Of a DNA stretch of 64,000 bases, positions 15,846 to 24,700 are shown piece after piece. Position numbers and translations under genes: made by a program. Where the stretch lies: the NCBI RefSeq assembly GCF_004119455.1, contig NZ_NRQT01000001.1, positions 744,001 through 808,000 on the forward strand. The letters run 5' to 3'. Source of the DNA: Chryseobacterium sp. CH25. GTDB lineage: Bacteria; Bacteroidota; Bacteroidia; Flavobacteriales; Weeksellaceae. The stretch's first letter is position 1; every line of letters starts with the position of its first letter. The notes beneath the pieces were generated by a model. It had not been told where the DNA came from, searched no databases, and saw only the letters and a program-made list of their open reading frames with translations.

Positions 15846-16574
15846 TTATTTAAGATAAGAAGGCAATTCCATTGGGACTTCCATCAATAATATTTCAGTG
15901 TCTTCCACTGCTTCAATATTAAAGCTTTGGGTATCCCAGATTCCTAATCCGTCTCTTTCATTCAGAACGCGGTCCCCTACTTTAGCACTACCTTTTAAAA
16001 CAAAAGCGTACACTCCGTTGCCTTTTTTATTCAGCATGTAGTTTTTACCGTTGTCTTTTTTGAAGTTGGCAATATTAAACCATGCATCCTGATGAATCCA
16101 GACTCCATCATCATTTTTATTTGGAGATAAAATTTGTTGGAATCCGTTGATTTTTTCTCCTTCTTTGATGCTTTTCTGATCGTATCGTGGTTCTACATTC
16201 AATTCTCTAGGAAAAACCCAGATCTGTAAGAATTTTACTTCTTCGTCTTTATTTTTATTATATTCACTGTGTTGTACACCTGTTCCGGCACTCATTACCT
16301 GAATTTCTCCTTTTCTGATTACCGCAGTAGTTCCCATTGAATCTTTGTGCTCCAAATCTCCTTCCAAAGGAATAGAAATAATTTCCATATCCCTGTGCGG
16401 GTGTGTCCCGAATCCCATTCCCTGAGAAACGGTATCGTCATTCAAAACTCTTAATACTCCAAAGTTTGTTCTTTCTCTATTCTGATAGTTGGCAAAACTG
16501 AAAGTATGGTAAGAATTTAGCCAACCATGATTGGCATGGCCTCTTGAATCTGCTTTATGATATACTGTTTTCAT
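15846..16574 (-). CDS. Pirin family protein
   Basis: 242 residues, bicupin. Metal-ligand signature in the first cupin: GTHPHRDMEIISIPLEGDLEHKDS, then GTGVQHSEYN, which supply the three His and one Glu that bind iron in pirins. The N-terminus (HKADSRGHANHGWLNSYHTFSFANY) is typical of the YhhW/YhaK-type pirins with quercetinase-like activity. Physiological role is unclear; redox or flavonoid-like substrates are possible. A TACATTTG box at 16595-16602 provides a promoter 20 bases before the ATG. Confidence 0.95.
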   Translation of the reverse strand: MKTVYHKADSRGHANHGWLNSYHTFSFANYQNRERTNFGVLRVLNDDTVSQGMGFGTHPHRDMEIISIPLEGDLEHKDSMGTTAVIRKGEIQVMSAGTGVQHSEYNKNKDEEVKFLQIWVFPRELNVEPRYDQKSIKEGEKINGFQQILSPNKNDDGVWIHQDAWFNIANFKKDNGKNYMLNKKGNGVYAFVLKGSAKVGDRVLNERDGLGIWDTQSFNIEAVEDTEILLMEVPMELPSYLK

Positions 16575-16594
16575 TTCTGTGATTATTTATGGTA

Positions 16595-16602
16595 CAAATG
16601 TA
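16595..16602 (-). promoter_or_regulatory. TACATTTG -7 box of pirin gene
   Basis: Matches TAnnTTTG on the minus strand with a 20-base spacer to the pirin ATG. Confidence 0.55.
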
Positions 16603-16667
16603 CGGGATGTGATGATGAAAAAAAGTTGATATAGGATAAGAAAGGAAAATGGAGGAGAAGAAATTAT

Positions 16668-16757
16668 TTGTTGGATTACGCAAAGGCGCAAAATATTTTA
16701 GATGGTGAAAATGTTTTTAAGACGCAAGGATTTTATCTTCGATAAAATTGAACACTG
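16668..16757 (+). repeat. Dispersed repeat 'ttggattacgcaaagRcgcaa', copy 1
   Basis: A 90-base element whose two ends match the element at 49912-49998: the first about 20 bases are nearly identical, and the last about 40 (aagRcgcaaggattttaYctYcgat...) are closely similar. The middle is divergent. Internal direct repeats of acgcaa are visible. Both copies sit upstream of a plus-strand gene with the same orientation. Confidence 0.75.
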
Positions 16758-16835
16758 TTTTTTTAAATATGAAAAGCTAATCATTTTATAGAATTAAATC
16801 TATGTATTTCACTATAGAGGGTTTTAAAAGTTTAT

Positions 16836-16843
16836 TATATTTG
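16836..16843 (+). promoter_or_regulatory. TATATTTG -7 box
   Basis: A TAnnTTTG match 34 bases before the lipoprotein ATG at 16878. Confidence 0.55.
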
Positions 16844-16877
16844 CGATGTATAACACAAATAATAAAAAAGAATAATT

Positions 16878-17342
16878 ATGAAAACTTTATTTTTAAGTAT
16901 TGCAGCAATAAGTCTATTTGCATGCAATAGCAGTGATGATGACAACAACGAAACAGTAGAAGCAAGTATTGTTGGGAAATGGCAACCTGCTAAATATGCT
17001 GCCTACTCAGGAAAAGACGGCAGCATCATAGCCGACAAAACTTCAGATGCCACTGTATGTGATAAAAAAAGCCTCATCGATATTTCCGCTAATGGAAAAC
17101 TGCATGCAATTACCTACTATGGAAATGCTGAATCAGAGTGCAAAATTGATTCCGATATTACTTCTGATTATACCTATGATGCTTCTGCTAAAAAAATTCA
17201 GGTAAAAAACTCTGATGGAACCACCGAAGTATCTACTATAAAAAAACTAACTGTTACCGAACTAGAAGTCGTACAGGAATTAAGCGATGTAAATGGAGAT
17301 GGAATAAAGGATGAAATAACAGCGGTATTCAAAAGATTATAA
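16878..17342 (+). CDS. Lipocalin-like lipoprotein
   Basis: 154 residues. The lipobox SLFACN places the lipidated Cys at 16, followed by a Ser/Asp-rich linker (NSSDDDNNE) that is usual for surface-exposed Bacteroidota lipoproteins. The body begins IVGKWQPAKY, the W-containing first strand of Bacteroidota lipocalin-like domains, and ends with a beta-rich segment and an acidic DVNGDGIKDE calcium-loop-like stretch. Ligand unknown. It is a single-gene unit with its own promoter and a strong terminator. Confidence 0.8.
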   Translation: MKTLFLSIAAISLFACNSSDDDNNETVEASIVGKWQPAKYAAYSGKDGSIIADKTSDATVCDKKSLIDISANGKLHAITYYGNAESECKIDSDITSDYTYDASAKKIQVKNSDGTTEVSTIKKLTVTELEVVQELSDVNGDGIKDEITAVFKRL

Positions 17343-17350
17343 TTGATAAA

Positions 17351-17372
17351 GCCACCTGATCAGGTGGCTTTT
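17351..17372 (+). terminator. Terminator of lipocalin-like gene
   Basis: A perfect 9-bp palindromic stem (gccacctga/tcaggtggc, 17351-17368) followed by TTTT. A-rich sequence on the left could let it also work for the convergent transporter gene. Confidence 0.75.
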
Positions 17373-17459
17373 ATATTTGGTTTTATGTATAAACAATATC
17401 CAGATTTTACAGATCATTAATAGATAAAAATACAACGTTTGCATTGCTGAAAATTCCAA

Positions 17460-18842
17460 TTAGAAATGCACCTGTTTAATCTCTTCTTCAATTTCCTTAG
17501 GGGTTTCGTCTTCGGATTTCACAAAAATCATGGTCACCAACGCTCCGATCAACATACAAACACCTCCTACTACCACATAATCCATAGCCTGTTTGCCAAA
17601 AATACCGCTTACGATAGGCCCTCCAAATAAACCATTAATAATCTGCGGAATCACGATAAAGAAATTAAATATTCCCATATAAACCCCCATTTTTCTCTGC
17701 GGAATAACTTCAATCAACATGGCGTATGGCATTGCCAGAATACTTGCCCAGGCAAATCCCAATCCTATCATTGAGATCCACAGATTATCTACATCTTTGA
17801 TGAAATACATGGAAATTAATCCTAAACCACCACATAACAACGCTAAAGCATGTGTCTGCTTTTTACCGATCCATTTAGCAATAGGTGTTAACAAAAATGC
17901 GAAAGGAATAGCCCAGAGATTATACATTCCAAAGAGTTTCCCGGTTAAATCTCCGGCATCATTGAATGCTTTTGAATGGGTATCTTCCGGAGAAAGGCCC
18001 AAATGATGAGTTGCCAGCGCACTGGTCGTAAATACCCACATTGTAAATAGTGCAAACCATGAGAAAAACTGAACAATTCCCAATTTTTTCATCTGCGTAG
18101 GAATGCTCGCAAAATCTTTAAAGATATCTGAGAATTTAGACTTTTCATGTTCTATTTCTTTTCCATCTTCAAATGCAGCAAATTCTTCCGGTGAGTATTC
18201 TTTAGTAGTAATGATGGTGTATAGAATAGAGATAATCAGCAACACTGCTCCTACATAAAAAGAATAAATTACATTGTCAGCAACAAAACCTTTTGGTGCT
18301 ACGTTAGAAACGCCTAGTTTCGTTAACCAATCCGGCAGATAAGAACCCAGTACGGCTCCAAATCCTATCAGAATCGTCTGTACTGAAAATCCGATGGTTC
18401 CCTGATGTTTTGGGAGCATATCTCCTACCAATGCACGGAAAGGTTCCATCGCAACATTCACGGAAGCATCCATCATTGCCAGGAAAATTACTGCTAACAG
18501 AAGGGCATTCGCGGCAAACATCTGGGTTACAGAAGCAGCATTAGGCAGTAATACCAATCCTATAGCGCACAGGATGGCTCCAATCAGGAAATAAGGTTTT
18601 CTTCTTCCTAGCGGGCTCCAGGTATTATCACCCATGTGCCCAATAATAGGCTGAACGATAAGTCCGGTAATGGGAGCTACCAACCAAAACCACGATAATT
18701 CGTGAACATCTGCTCCTAAATTGGCAAGAATACGGCTTGCATTTCCATTCTGTAATCCGAATGCCATTTGGATTCCCAGGAATCCCATACTCATATTGAT
18801 GATCTGAGCAAGTGAAAGTTCTGGTTTCAATTTTCCAGCCAT
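17460..18842 (-). CDS. SLC45-type MFS sugar transporter
   Basis: 460 residues with about 12 transmembrane segments. The early GHMGDNTWSPLGRRKPYFLIG contains the MFS loop 2-3 signature in the form used by SLC45/GPH-like sugar:proton symporters. It is very likely an inner-membrane maltose or maltodextrin importer, because the GH13 amylase follows upstream on the same strand with one small gene between. The central loop (residues about 220-245) is acidic and cytoplasmic. The substrate is inferred from neighbours only. Confidence 0.88.
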   Translation of the reverse strand: MAGKLKPELSLAQIINMSMGFLGIQMAFGLQNGNASRILANLGADVHELSWFWLVAPITGLIVQPIIGHMGDNTWSPLGRRKPYFLIGAILCAIGLVLLPNAASVTQMFAANALLLAVIFLAMMDASVNVAMEPFRALVGDMLPKHQGTIGFSVQTILIGFGAVLGSYLPDWLTKLGVSNVAPKGFVADNVIYSFYVGAVLLIISILYTIITTKEYSPEEFAAFEDGKEIEHEKSKFSDIFKDFASIPTQMKKLGIVQFFSWFALFTMWVFTTSALATHHLGLSPEDTHSKAFNDAGDLTGKLFGMYNLWAIPFAFLLTPIAKWIGKKQTHALALLCGGLGLISMYFIKDVDNLWISMIGLGFAWASILAMPYAMLIEVIPQRKMGVYMGIFNFFIVIPQIINGLFGGPIVSGIFGKQAMDYVVVGGVCMLIGALVTMIFVKSEDETPKEIEEEIKQVHF

Positions 18843-18860
18843 AGCTATCTTTCTTTATGC

Positions 18861-19382
18861 TTATTTTGTTTTTAATTCTTTAATCAAAACGTCTTCAAGA
18901 GCTGTTTTTTCAGCCACTACTTTATCTACCACATCATTAGGAACTGTCATAGAAAGGACGTATTGTTTTACTTTCCACTGTCCGTTAATCTTTTCCACAA
19001 CTCCTGAACCGCGGCAGATTTTCATTTGGGTATCTAATAATTCATCAAACCAGGCTAACTTTCCGTCTTTGCTGAAATAGATATTTCTTTTTAGTGCTGT
19101 AAAATTCCAGGTTCTTTTTTTATCAAAATGAGGTTTTGCCCAAACCATAAATTCTTTTTTATTCCAGATTTCAGTGGCATCTGTTCCGATAAAAGTGGAT
19201 TCATCGGCAAAAAAGTTGAAATAACCTGTATAATCAGCTTTTGCGGCTGCTACGTTGAAAGCGTCAAGCATAGTACTGATCTCTGATTTTTCTTTTTCAA
19301 ATGTTTTGTTTGATTGCGCTGAGGCTACTGTAAATCCGAATAAAAGCAAGATCAATGTATGAACAGCTATTAATTTTTTCAT
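18861..19382 (-). CDS. Exported NTF2-like (SnoaL/DUF4440-type) protein
   Basis: 173 residues with a signal peptide (cleavage after VASAQ). The body matches NTF2-fold proteins: an N-terminal helix EISTMLDAFNVAAAKADYTGYFNFFADESTFIGTDATEIW, then alternating strands with WNFTALKRNIYF and VVEKINGQWKVKQYVLS. These folds bind small ligands or act as enzymes; no catalytic residues can be assigned. It lies between the transporter (18 bases) and the amylase (9 bases), so is in the same operon, perhaps a periplasmic accessory. Confidence 0.85.
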   Translation of the reverse strand: MKKLIAVHTLILLLFGFTVASAQSNKTFEKEKSEISTMLDAFNVAAAKADYTGYFNFFADESTFIGTDATEIWNKKEFMVWAKPHFDKKRTWNFTALKRNIYFSKDGKLAWFDELLDTQMKICRGSGVVEKINGQWKVKQYVLSMTVPNDVVDKVVAEKTALEDVLIKELKTK

Positions 19383-19391
19383 AGGTATTAT

Positions 19392-21251
19392 TTATTTTTT
19401 AAGTTCAATAATTAATGGGGTCCTCGCAGGAACGGTTAAAATGTTCTGTAATGGGAATTCTTTTCCTGAAATCACCTCTTTACCATTGGAAAATCCTTTT
19501 AGTGATTCTTCAAAATATTGTAAATCTAACGTCTGATCTTTTTTATTATTGTTGATGATCACCATTACACTTTCTTTATCATTATATCTGAAATAAGTAA
19601 ATACTCCATCTTTTGGAACAAAGTTTTTCGTTTTTCCGGTATGAATGACTTCTTTCCCTTTTCTCCAGTTTAATAATTTCTGAGTGAACTGATAGAATTC
19701 TTTTTGTTCTGAAGTTTGCGCTGCCGGACTGAAAGCGTTCTGTTTATCGGATTTCCATCCTCCCGGAAAATCTCTGCGAATATCGGCATCGCCTCCTTTT
19801 TCCTTATCTCCACGCATTCCTATTTCTGAACCGTAATATATCTGTGGAATTCCACGAACTGTTGAGATAAGGGCTAATCCCATTTTGTAAACGTTCGCAT
19901 CTGCATTGAAGATCTCATTCCACCTTTCTGTATCGTGATTTTCAAAGAAAACCATTACATTATTGATGTCCGGATAAAGAAAATCGCTGCTGAAAGATTC
20001 ATAAAGTTTAATCATTCCTGTATTCCAGCCTTCTTTTTCTTTAAAAGCTTTTGGCATGTCTCCAAAAAGCGTAAAATCCATTACAGACGGCAGATTTGAA
20101 TTGTATCCGGCTGCTTCTCCTGTTTTGGAATCTTTCTGCCAGGCTGAAATCTGCCCTGTTGTCCCCAACCAGGTTTCTCCTACGATATTAAATTTGGGGT
20201 ATTCATCAGTAATTGCTTTGGCCCACTTTGCCATGGCTTCTTTATCATTGTAAGGATAGGTATCTACACGGAAACCTCCTAATTCAGCATACTCAATCCA
20301 CCAGATGGCATTTTGGGTTAAATATTTTAAAACTAGTGGATTTTTCTGGTTAATATCAGGCATTGTTTTGTCGAACCATCCATCCAATGCATATTTTTTA
20401 TCAATATCTGAAGCGTTAGGATCAAACTGTGTGGATATTTTGTAATTGGACCTCTTGAAACCACTCTCTCCATCTTTAAACAAGTGAACCCAGTCTTTTG
20501 TGGGAAGATCCTTAATCATCCAGTGAGAAATACCCCAGTGATTGGTGACATAATCCATTACCAGTTTCATATTTCTTTTATTCAGCTCCTGAGAAAGTTT
20601 TTTGTAGTCTTCATTGGTTCCGTAGCGAGCATCAATTTTATAAAGATCAGTCTGAGCATATCCGTGATAGGAATATACTTTTTCATTGTCTTCATTTACG
20701 GGGGTTAACCAAACAGCTGTTGCACCAAGGTTTTGGATATAATTAAGGTTATTGATAATTCCCTGCAAATCTCCGCCATGCCTTCCGTTGGGTAAATTGC
20801 GATCTGCTTTTTCTATTAATTCCGGAACAGAGTCATTTTTTTCGTTTCCATTCGCAAAACGATCAGGCATAATGAGATACATAACATCCTTTGAAGTGTA
20901 AGATTCCCGATCTGCTGATCCTGAATTTCTTGGTTTCAGTTCGTACATATAAGAGGCTAGATTCTTCTTCCCTTTTTTGATATTGATGGAAAACTTAGGA
21001 ACATTTATTTCACCGGTATTGACAGTAATAAAAACATAGTTTGGATTTTCAACTTTCTGAACACCCTTAATCTGTATACCATCTGAAAGGGTGATTTCAT
21101 GATTCGCGATATCTTTCCCATACACTAAAAGCTGTAGTTCGGGGTTTTTCATCCCCTTCCACCAGAAAGCCGGCTCCACTTTTTCCAATGTTTTTTGAGA
21201 AAAAGCGGCAGAGGCTACGGAAATGGCTAAAGCTGCATAAATTGTCTTCAT
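19392..21251 (-). CDS. Alpha-amylase family GH13 (cyclomaltodextrinase/neopullulanase type)
   Basis: 619 residues from ATG at 21251. An upstream in-frame TTG at 21263 is rejected because the signal peptide MKTIYAALAISVASAAFSQ begins at this ATG. Residues 25-115 are a cyclomaltodextrinase-type N-domain; then comes the (beta/alpha)8 barrel with nucleophile Asp in GGFRVDTYPY, acid Glu in NIVGETWLG and third Asp in FFENHDTER; a C-terminal beta domain ends it. The protein is periplasmic or outer-membrane facing and cleaves alpha-1,4 glucans, like SusA. It is operon-linked to a sugar transporter. Confidence 0.94.
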   Translation of the reverse strand: MKTIYAALAISVASAAFSQKTLEKVEPAFWWKGMKNPELQLLVYGKDIANHEITLSDGIQIKGVQKVENPNYVFITVNTGEINVPKFSINIKKGKKNLASYMYELKPRNSGSADRESYTSKDVMYLIMPDRFANGNEKNDSVPELIEKADRNLPNGRHGGDLQGIINNLNYIQNLGATAVWLTPVNEDNEKVYSYHGYAQTDLYKIDARYGTNEDYKKLSQELNKRNMKLVMDYVTNHWGISHWMIKDLPTKDWVHLFKDGESGFKRSNYKISTQFDPNASDIDKKYALDGWFDKTMPDINQKNPLVLKYLTQNAIWWIEYAELGGFRVDTYPYNDKEAMAKWAKAITDEYPKFNIVGETWLGTTGQISAWQKDSKTGEAAGYNSNLPSVMDFTLFGDMPKAFKEKEGWNTGMIKLYESFSSDFLYPDINNVMVFFENHDTERWNEIFNADANVYKMGLALISTVRGIPQIYYGSEIGMRGDKEKGGDADIRRDFPGGWKSDKQNAFSPAAQTSEQKEFYQFTQKLLNWRKGKEVIHTGKTKNFVPKDGVFTYFRYNDKESVMVIINNNKKDQTLDLQYFEESLKGFSNGKEVISGKEFPLQNILTVPARTPLIIELKK

Positions 21252-21354
21252 AGTAATGGACAATTTAGTATTAAAAATTTAAATAGAGATATTGAAAGAT
21301 TAAAATATATTTTTTATATCATTAAGCTCAAGTTCAGCCTGTATAAAAAAATAA

Positions 21355-21382
21355 AAGGCTGCTTCGAAAATGAAACAGCCTT
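21355..21382 (-). terminator. Terminator after RHS-linked lipoprotein gene
   Basis: A stem aaggctgcttc (21355-21365) with gaaacagcctt (21372-21382), one G-U pair, is followed on the minus strand by a long T-rich run. Its stem sequence resembles the metG terminator at 49718. Confidence 0.75.
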
Positions 21383-21425
21383 ATTATACAAAATTACTTT
21401 ATGCAAATTTTTAGAACTTTAAAGT

Positions 21426-21737
21426 CTACCACTTATGATTAATAATAGTATCTTTTTTATGAATACTAAATACTAATTCTCCTTTTTTCTTAACGATAGT
21501 ATCTCCAGTATCTATTTCATCTGCAAACATATTCCACCATCTGTTATGCGTTTTACAAATTTTATTTTTCTTTGTTATAGGATCATATCCCTTTACTTCG
21601 AACCAAACCGAACTCGTTGGTGGTATGTCTACAACCAAATTGCATTCTTCATTGGCTAAAATCTGAGCATACTTCTGATCTTCTCCCTTTGAACAGGAGA
21701 TAAACAATATAAAAAATAACATTATATACCATCTCAT
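21426..21737 (-). CDS. Small lipoprotein after RHS gene, candidate immunity protein
   Basis: 103 residues. The N-terminus MRWYIMLFFILFISCSKGED is a lipoprotein signal with Cys at 15. The rest has charged strands and three further cysteines or so (EECNLV, KICKTH). I recognise no family. It directly follows the RHS gene by 14 bases, the usual place for an immunity gene that neutralises the RHS C-terminal toxin. A membrane-anchored immunity protein would fit a toxin acting in the envelope. This is inference from position; it may instead be an unrelated cargo gene. Confidence 0.6.
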   Translation of the reverse strand: MRWYIMLFFILFISCSKGEDQKYAQILANEECNLVVDIPPTSSVWFEVKGYDPITKKNKICKTHNRWWNMFADEIDTGDTIVKKKGELVFSIHKKDTIINHKW

Positions 21738-21751
21738 AATTACTAATTATT

Positions 21752-24700
21752 TTAATCAAATTGAGGTTTAACATATATATTCTTTCTAGCCCACTTACCA
21801 AGATTAATGGTATTTGAAGTTGTCTTACCAACATTATATCCTGTGCCTAAATTAAAGTATGAATTTTGGACACCATATTTATTATTAACGACACCATCAT
21901 TAGAACTCTTGTTCATTTCTCCTCCAAGAAAGACTGATCCTGCCCACCCGGTAGACTCTCCTTCCATTCCACCAAAAACATCGGTGTATTTTTCCCCATT
22001 AAAAGTTCCATAAGCGCTATGAGCTCCTAACTGAGCTCCTCCGCTTACTCCAGGTACAGCATAATCAAATCCTAGTTTACCACCACCAGAAGCGAAGAGC
22101 TGTGGCTTTCCATCTCCTAAATTAAAAGCTAAAGTAGCACTAAGATTAGCATTAAATAATACTCCATGTAACTCTCCACCAATAGTAATACTAATAGCTT
22201 GGGATTTCCAATAATTATACTCAGCAGCTCTTAATGTGGACTCAGAAGCATGATAATTGTTTAGCTGCTTCTGGGTGCTAATACCAAAGAAATTACGCAT
22301 TAAGAATCCTGTTTTCTTTGTTCCAGTAAGTGTTACTTCAGGAATGAGTATCTCTTTAGATCCATCATTTCTTGTTGCATTCCAAGTACCATCAGCATTC
22401 CCGACAAAATTACCTGTACTATCTTTATAGGTTTGTCCTGCATATTGTGCTTTTGTAGGAGGGTCTGCTGCAATCATTCCTGTTGGGTCTACAAATTTTA
22501 TTGGATTGTTAAAGGTATATGCATATGGTGACCAACTCGGCATTTTTTTCGCAAGCGGATCTACTCCATACCAAATACTTAACCTTGGATTATAATATCT
22601 TGCCCCATAATAATACAAACCTGTTTCTTCATCCAACTCCTTGGCATTAAATTTATATGGATTATTATAAACTCCGGTCATCTGCTCTGCCATGGTTTCC
22701 CCAAATGGTAAATTTAAGAAAAACTGGGTTGCCTTCATATTCTGGTTGGTCACAAAAGTTGCTGTTCCTAAATGGTCACCATGCAGGTAATATACACCGG
22801 TCTGTACCTGTGGACCTTTAGCCAATTCAATTTTCACTTGGCTAAAATCTATTCCTGCCTTTTTTAGGTATAACTTCAAGTCAGCACCATTATCCTGATC
22901 TTTAGATTTATTTCCAGTATCAAAAGCATTGGCTTGCCTCATTGTTGGGAAATCAAAATCCATAATTCTGCTCGCTACTCTTTCTGCTCCTGCATAATAA
23001 TGTTTTGTCAACATCTTCTCTGAATTTTCCACATGATAGGCATTGGGATATATCTTGAAACTATTGACCTGTATTGTTCCCGGATCAATGACCTGTCCGT
23101 TTTGGTATAATTGAGCTCCTTGTTCAAGGTTACATTTAATAATTCTTTCACCATCGCCATCATATACATAATACTGGAAGATTCCCTGGCTATCTTTGTT
23201 AACAGCCTTCAATCGATCCTGTTCATCCCATAATAATCGATCTATCTCTCCATATTTATCATATCCAGTCATATTTCCATTATAATCATATTCAAATTTT
23301 TCATACTGTCCGGTACTTGCGTTCTCAATATGCTCTACTTTATGGGTACCTGAAACGTAATAATATCTGTTATCATATGAATTCAAGTCATTTACATTAC
23401 CATCCTGATTATGTTTCTGATACTTCTGTTCAATTCCACCAGCCTTATTGTACCCCATTGTCATTTCGAAATCCGAAGCTGTGGTTCCAAAATGAGTCTG
23501 TGGATCTCCGGTAAAACTTCCATCAGAAGAAGCAAGTCTATTCAACTGATCATATTTATAGTTGAAGATATAGTTTCCTCCCATTTCATTATATATTCCG
23601 GCACTATTTTTCAGTTCTGTAATATTCCCCACATAATCATATTTATAATCATTTCTCAGAAGATCAGTCCCATAATAATCTTTAAGACGATGGGTATTCA
23701 GTTTTCTGTCAGCTGCAGTATATGTAAATTCTGATTTTGTCCCGTTTCCTAACTCAATAGAGGTTTTCTGCTCATATTGATCATAACTAATTTTTTTAAC
23801 ATATTCATACCCCTCCTTGTTGTATATTCTTTTAAGATTACCACCAAGATCATATTCATATTGTACCAGCTCTCCATCAGCATAGGTAAGGTTCTGAATT
23901 CTATTCCAACTGTCATATTCAAATAAAGTTCTGAACTCCATATTGGGAATACCATATCCTGAAACTGTTTTATATTCCATTATCACTTCGCCCATATTTC
24001 CATATTCAAACTTCGTTGTTCCGGAATTATCAGATTGGAAAATAACTTTTCCGGAATTATTTCCTGAACCGGGAGCACCATATTCATAGTGAACATTGGA
24101 TGGATTAGTTCCGGGTAAGTCTGGAAACTGTATATCAGAAAGCCTGTTGATATCATATATATAATGTATATACTTCTGCCCAGGACTTGTATTTTCCAAA
24201 TTGGAAGTAAATGTTTTTATCATATGTCCTGCAGGGTCATATTCATATTTGGTTATACCACGGTCTGCATGTTCTACCTTGATTTTTCTTCCTGCAAAAT
24301 CATAGGAATATAGTGTTTTAATACCCATTGGATCTTCAGCTGACATCAACTCTCCAATTGTATTATATCTGAATTTCGTCGTCAATACCTGTCCATTCTC
24401 ATAATTATTAACCTGAGCAGTCTTTCCTTCTGAATTTATAAATGTTTCTGTTTTAAGTTGGGTATTACTGTTCTGGAAGGCAACCTGCGTACTCTTTACC
24501 ATATTATTTTCAATAGAGTACATTGTATTCGCTGTATGAAATAGCTCATCCACTGTCACGGCAACCCTGTCTTTAGTATCACGCTGTACAGACGAGTAAT
24601 AGGGAGAAGGAGCACTCATATTAAGCAGCACATTTGTATGATTCGGGTCATTAGGAGGATATTTATCTTCAAATATCGGATGATGCTGAGAAATAGCTCT

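Larger units (their letters stand above)
16575..16877. other. 303-base divergent intergenic region
   Basis: Holds the pirin promoter (16595-16602), one copy of the ttacgcaaagRcgcaa dispersed repeat (16668-16757) and a TATATTTG box for the lipoprotein gene (16836-16843). No reading frame is supportable. Confidence 0.6.
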
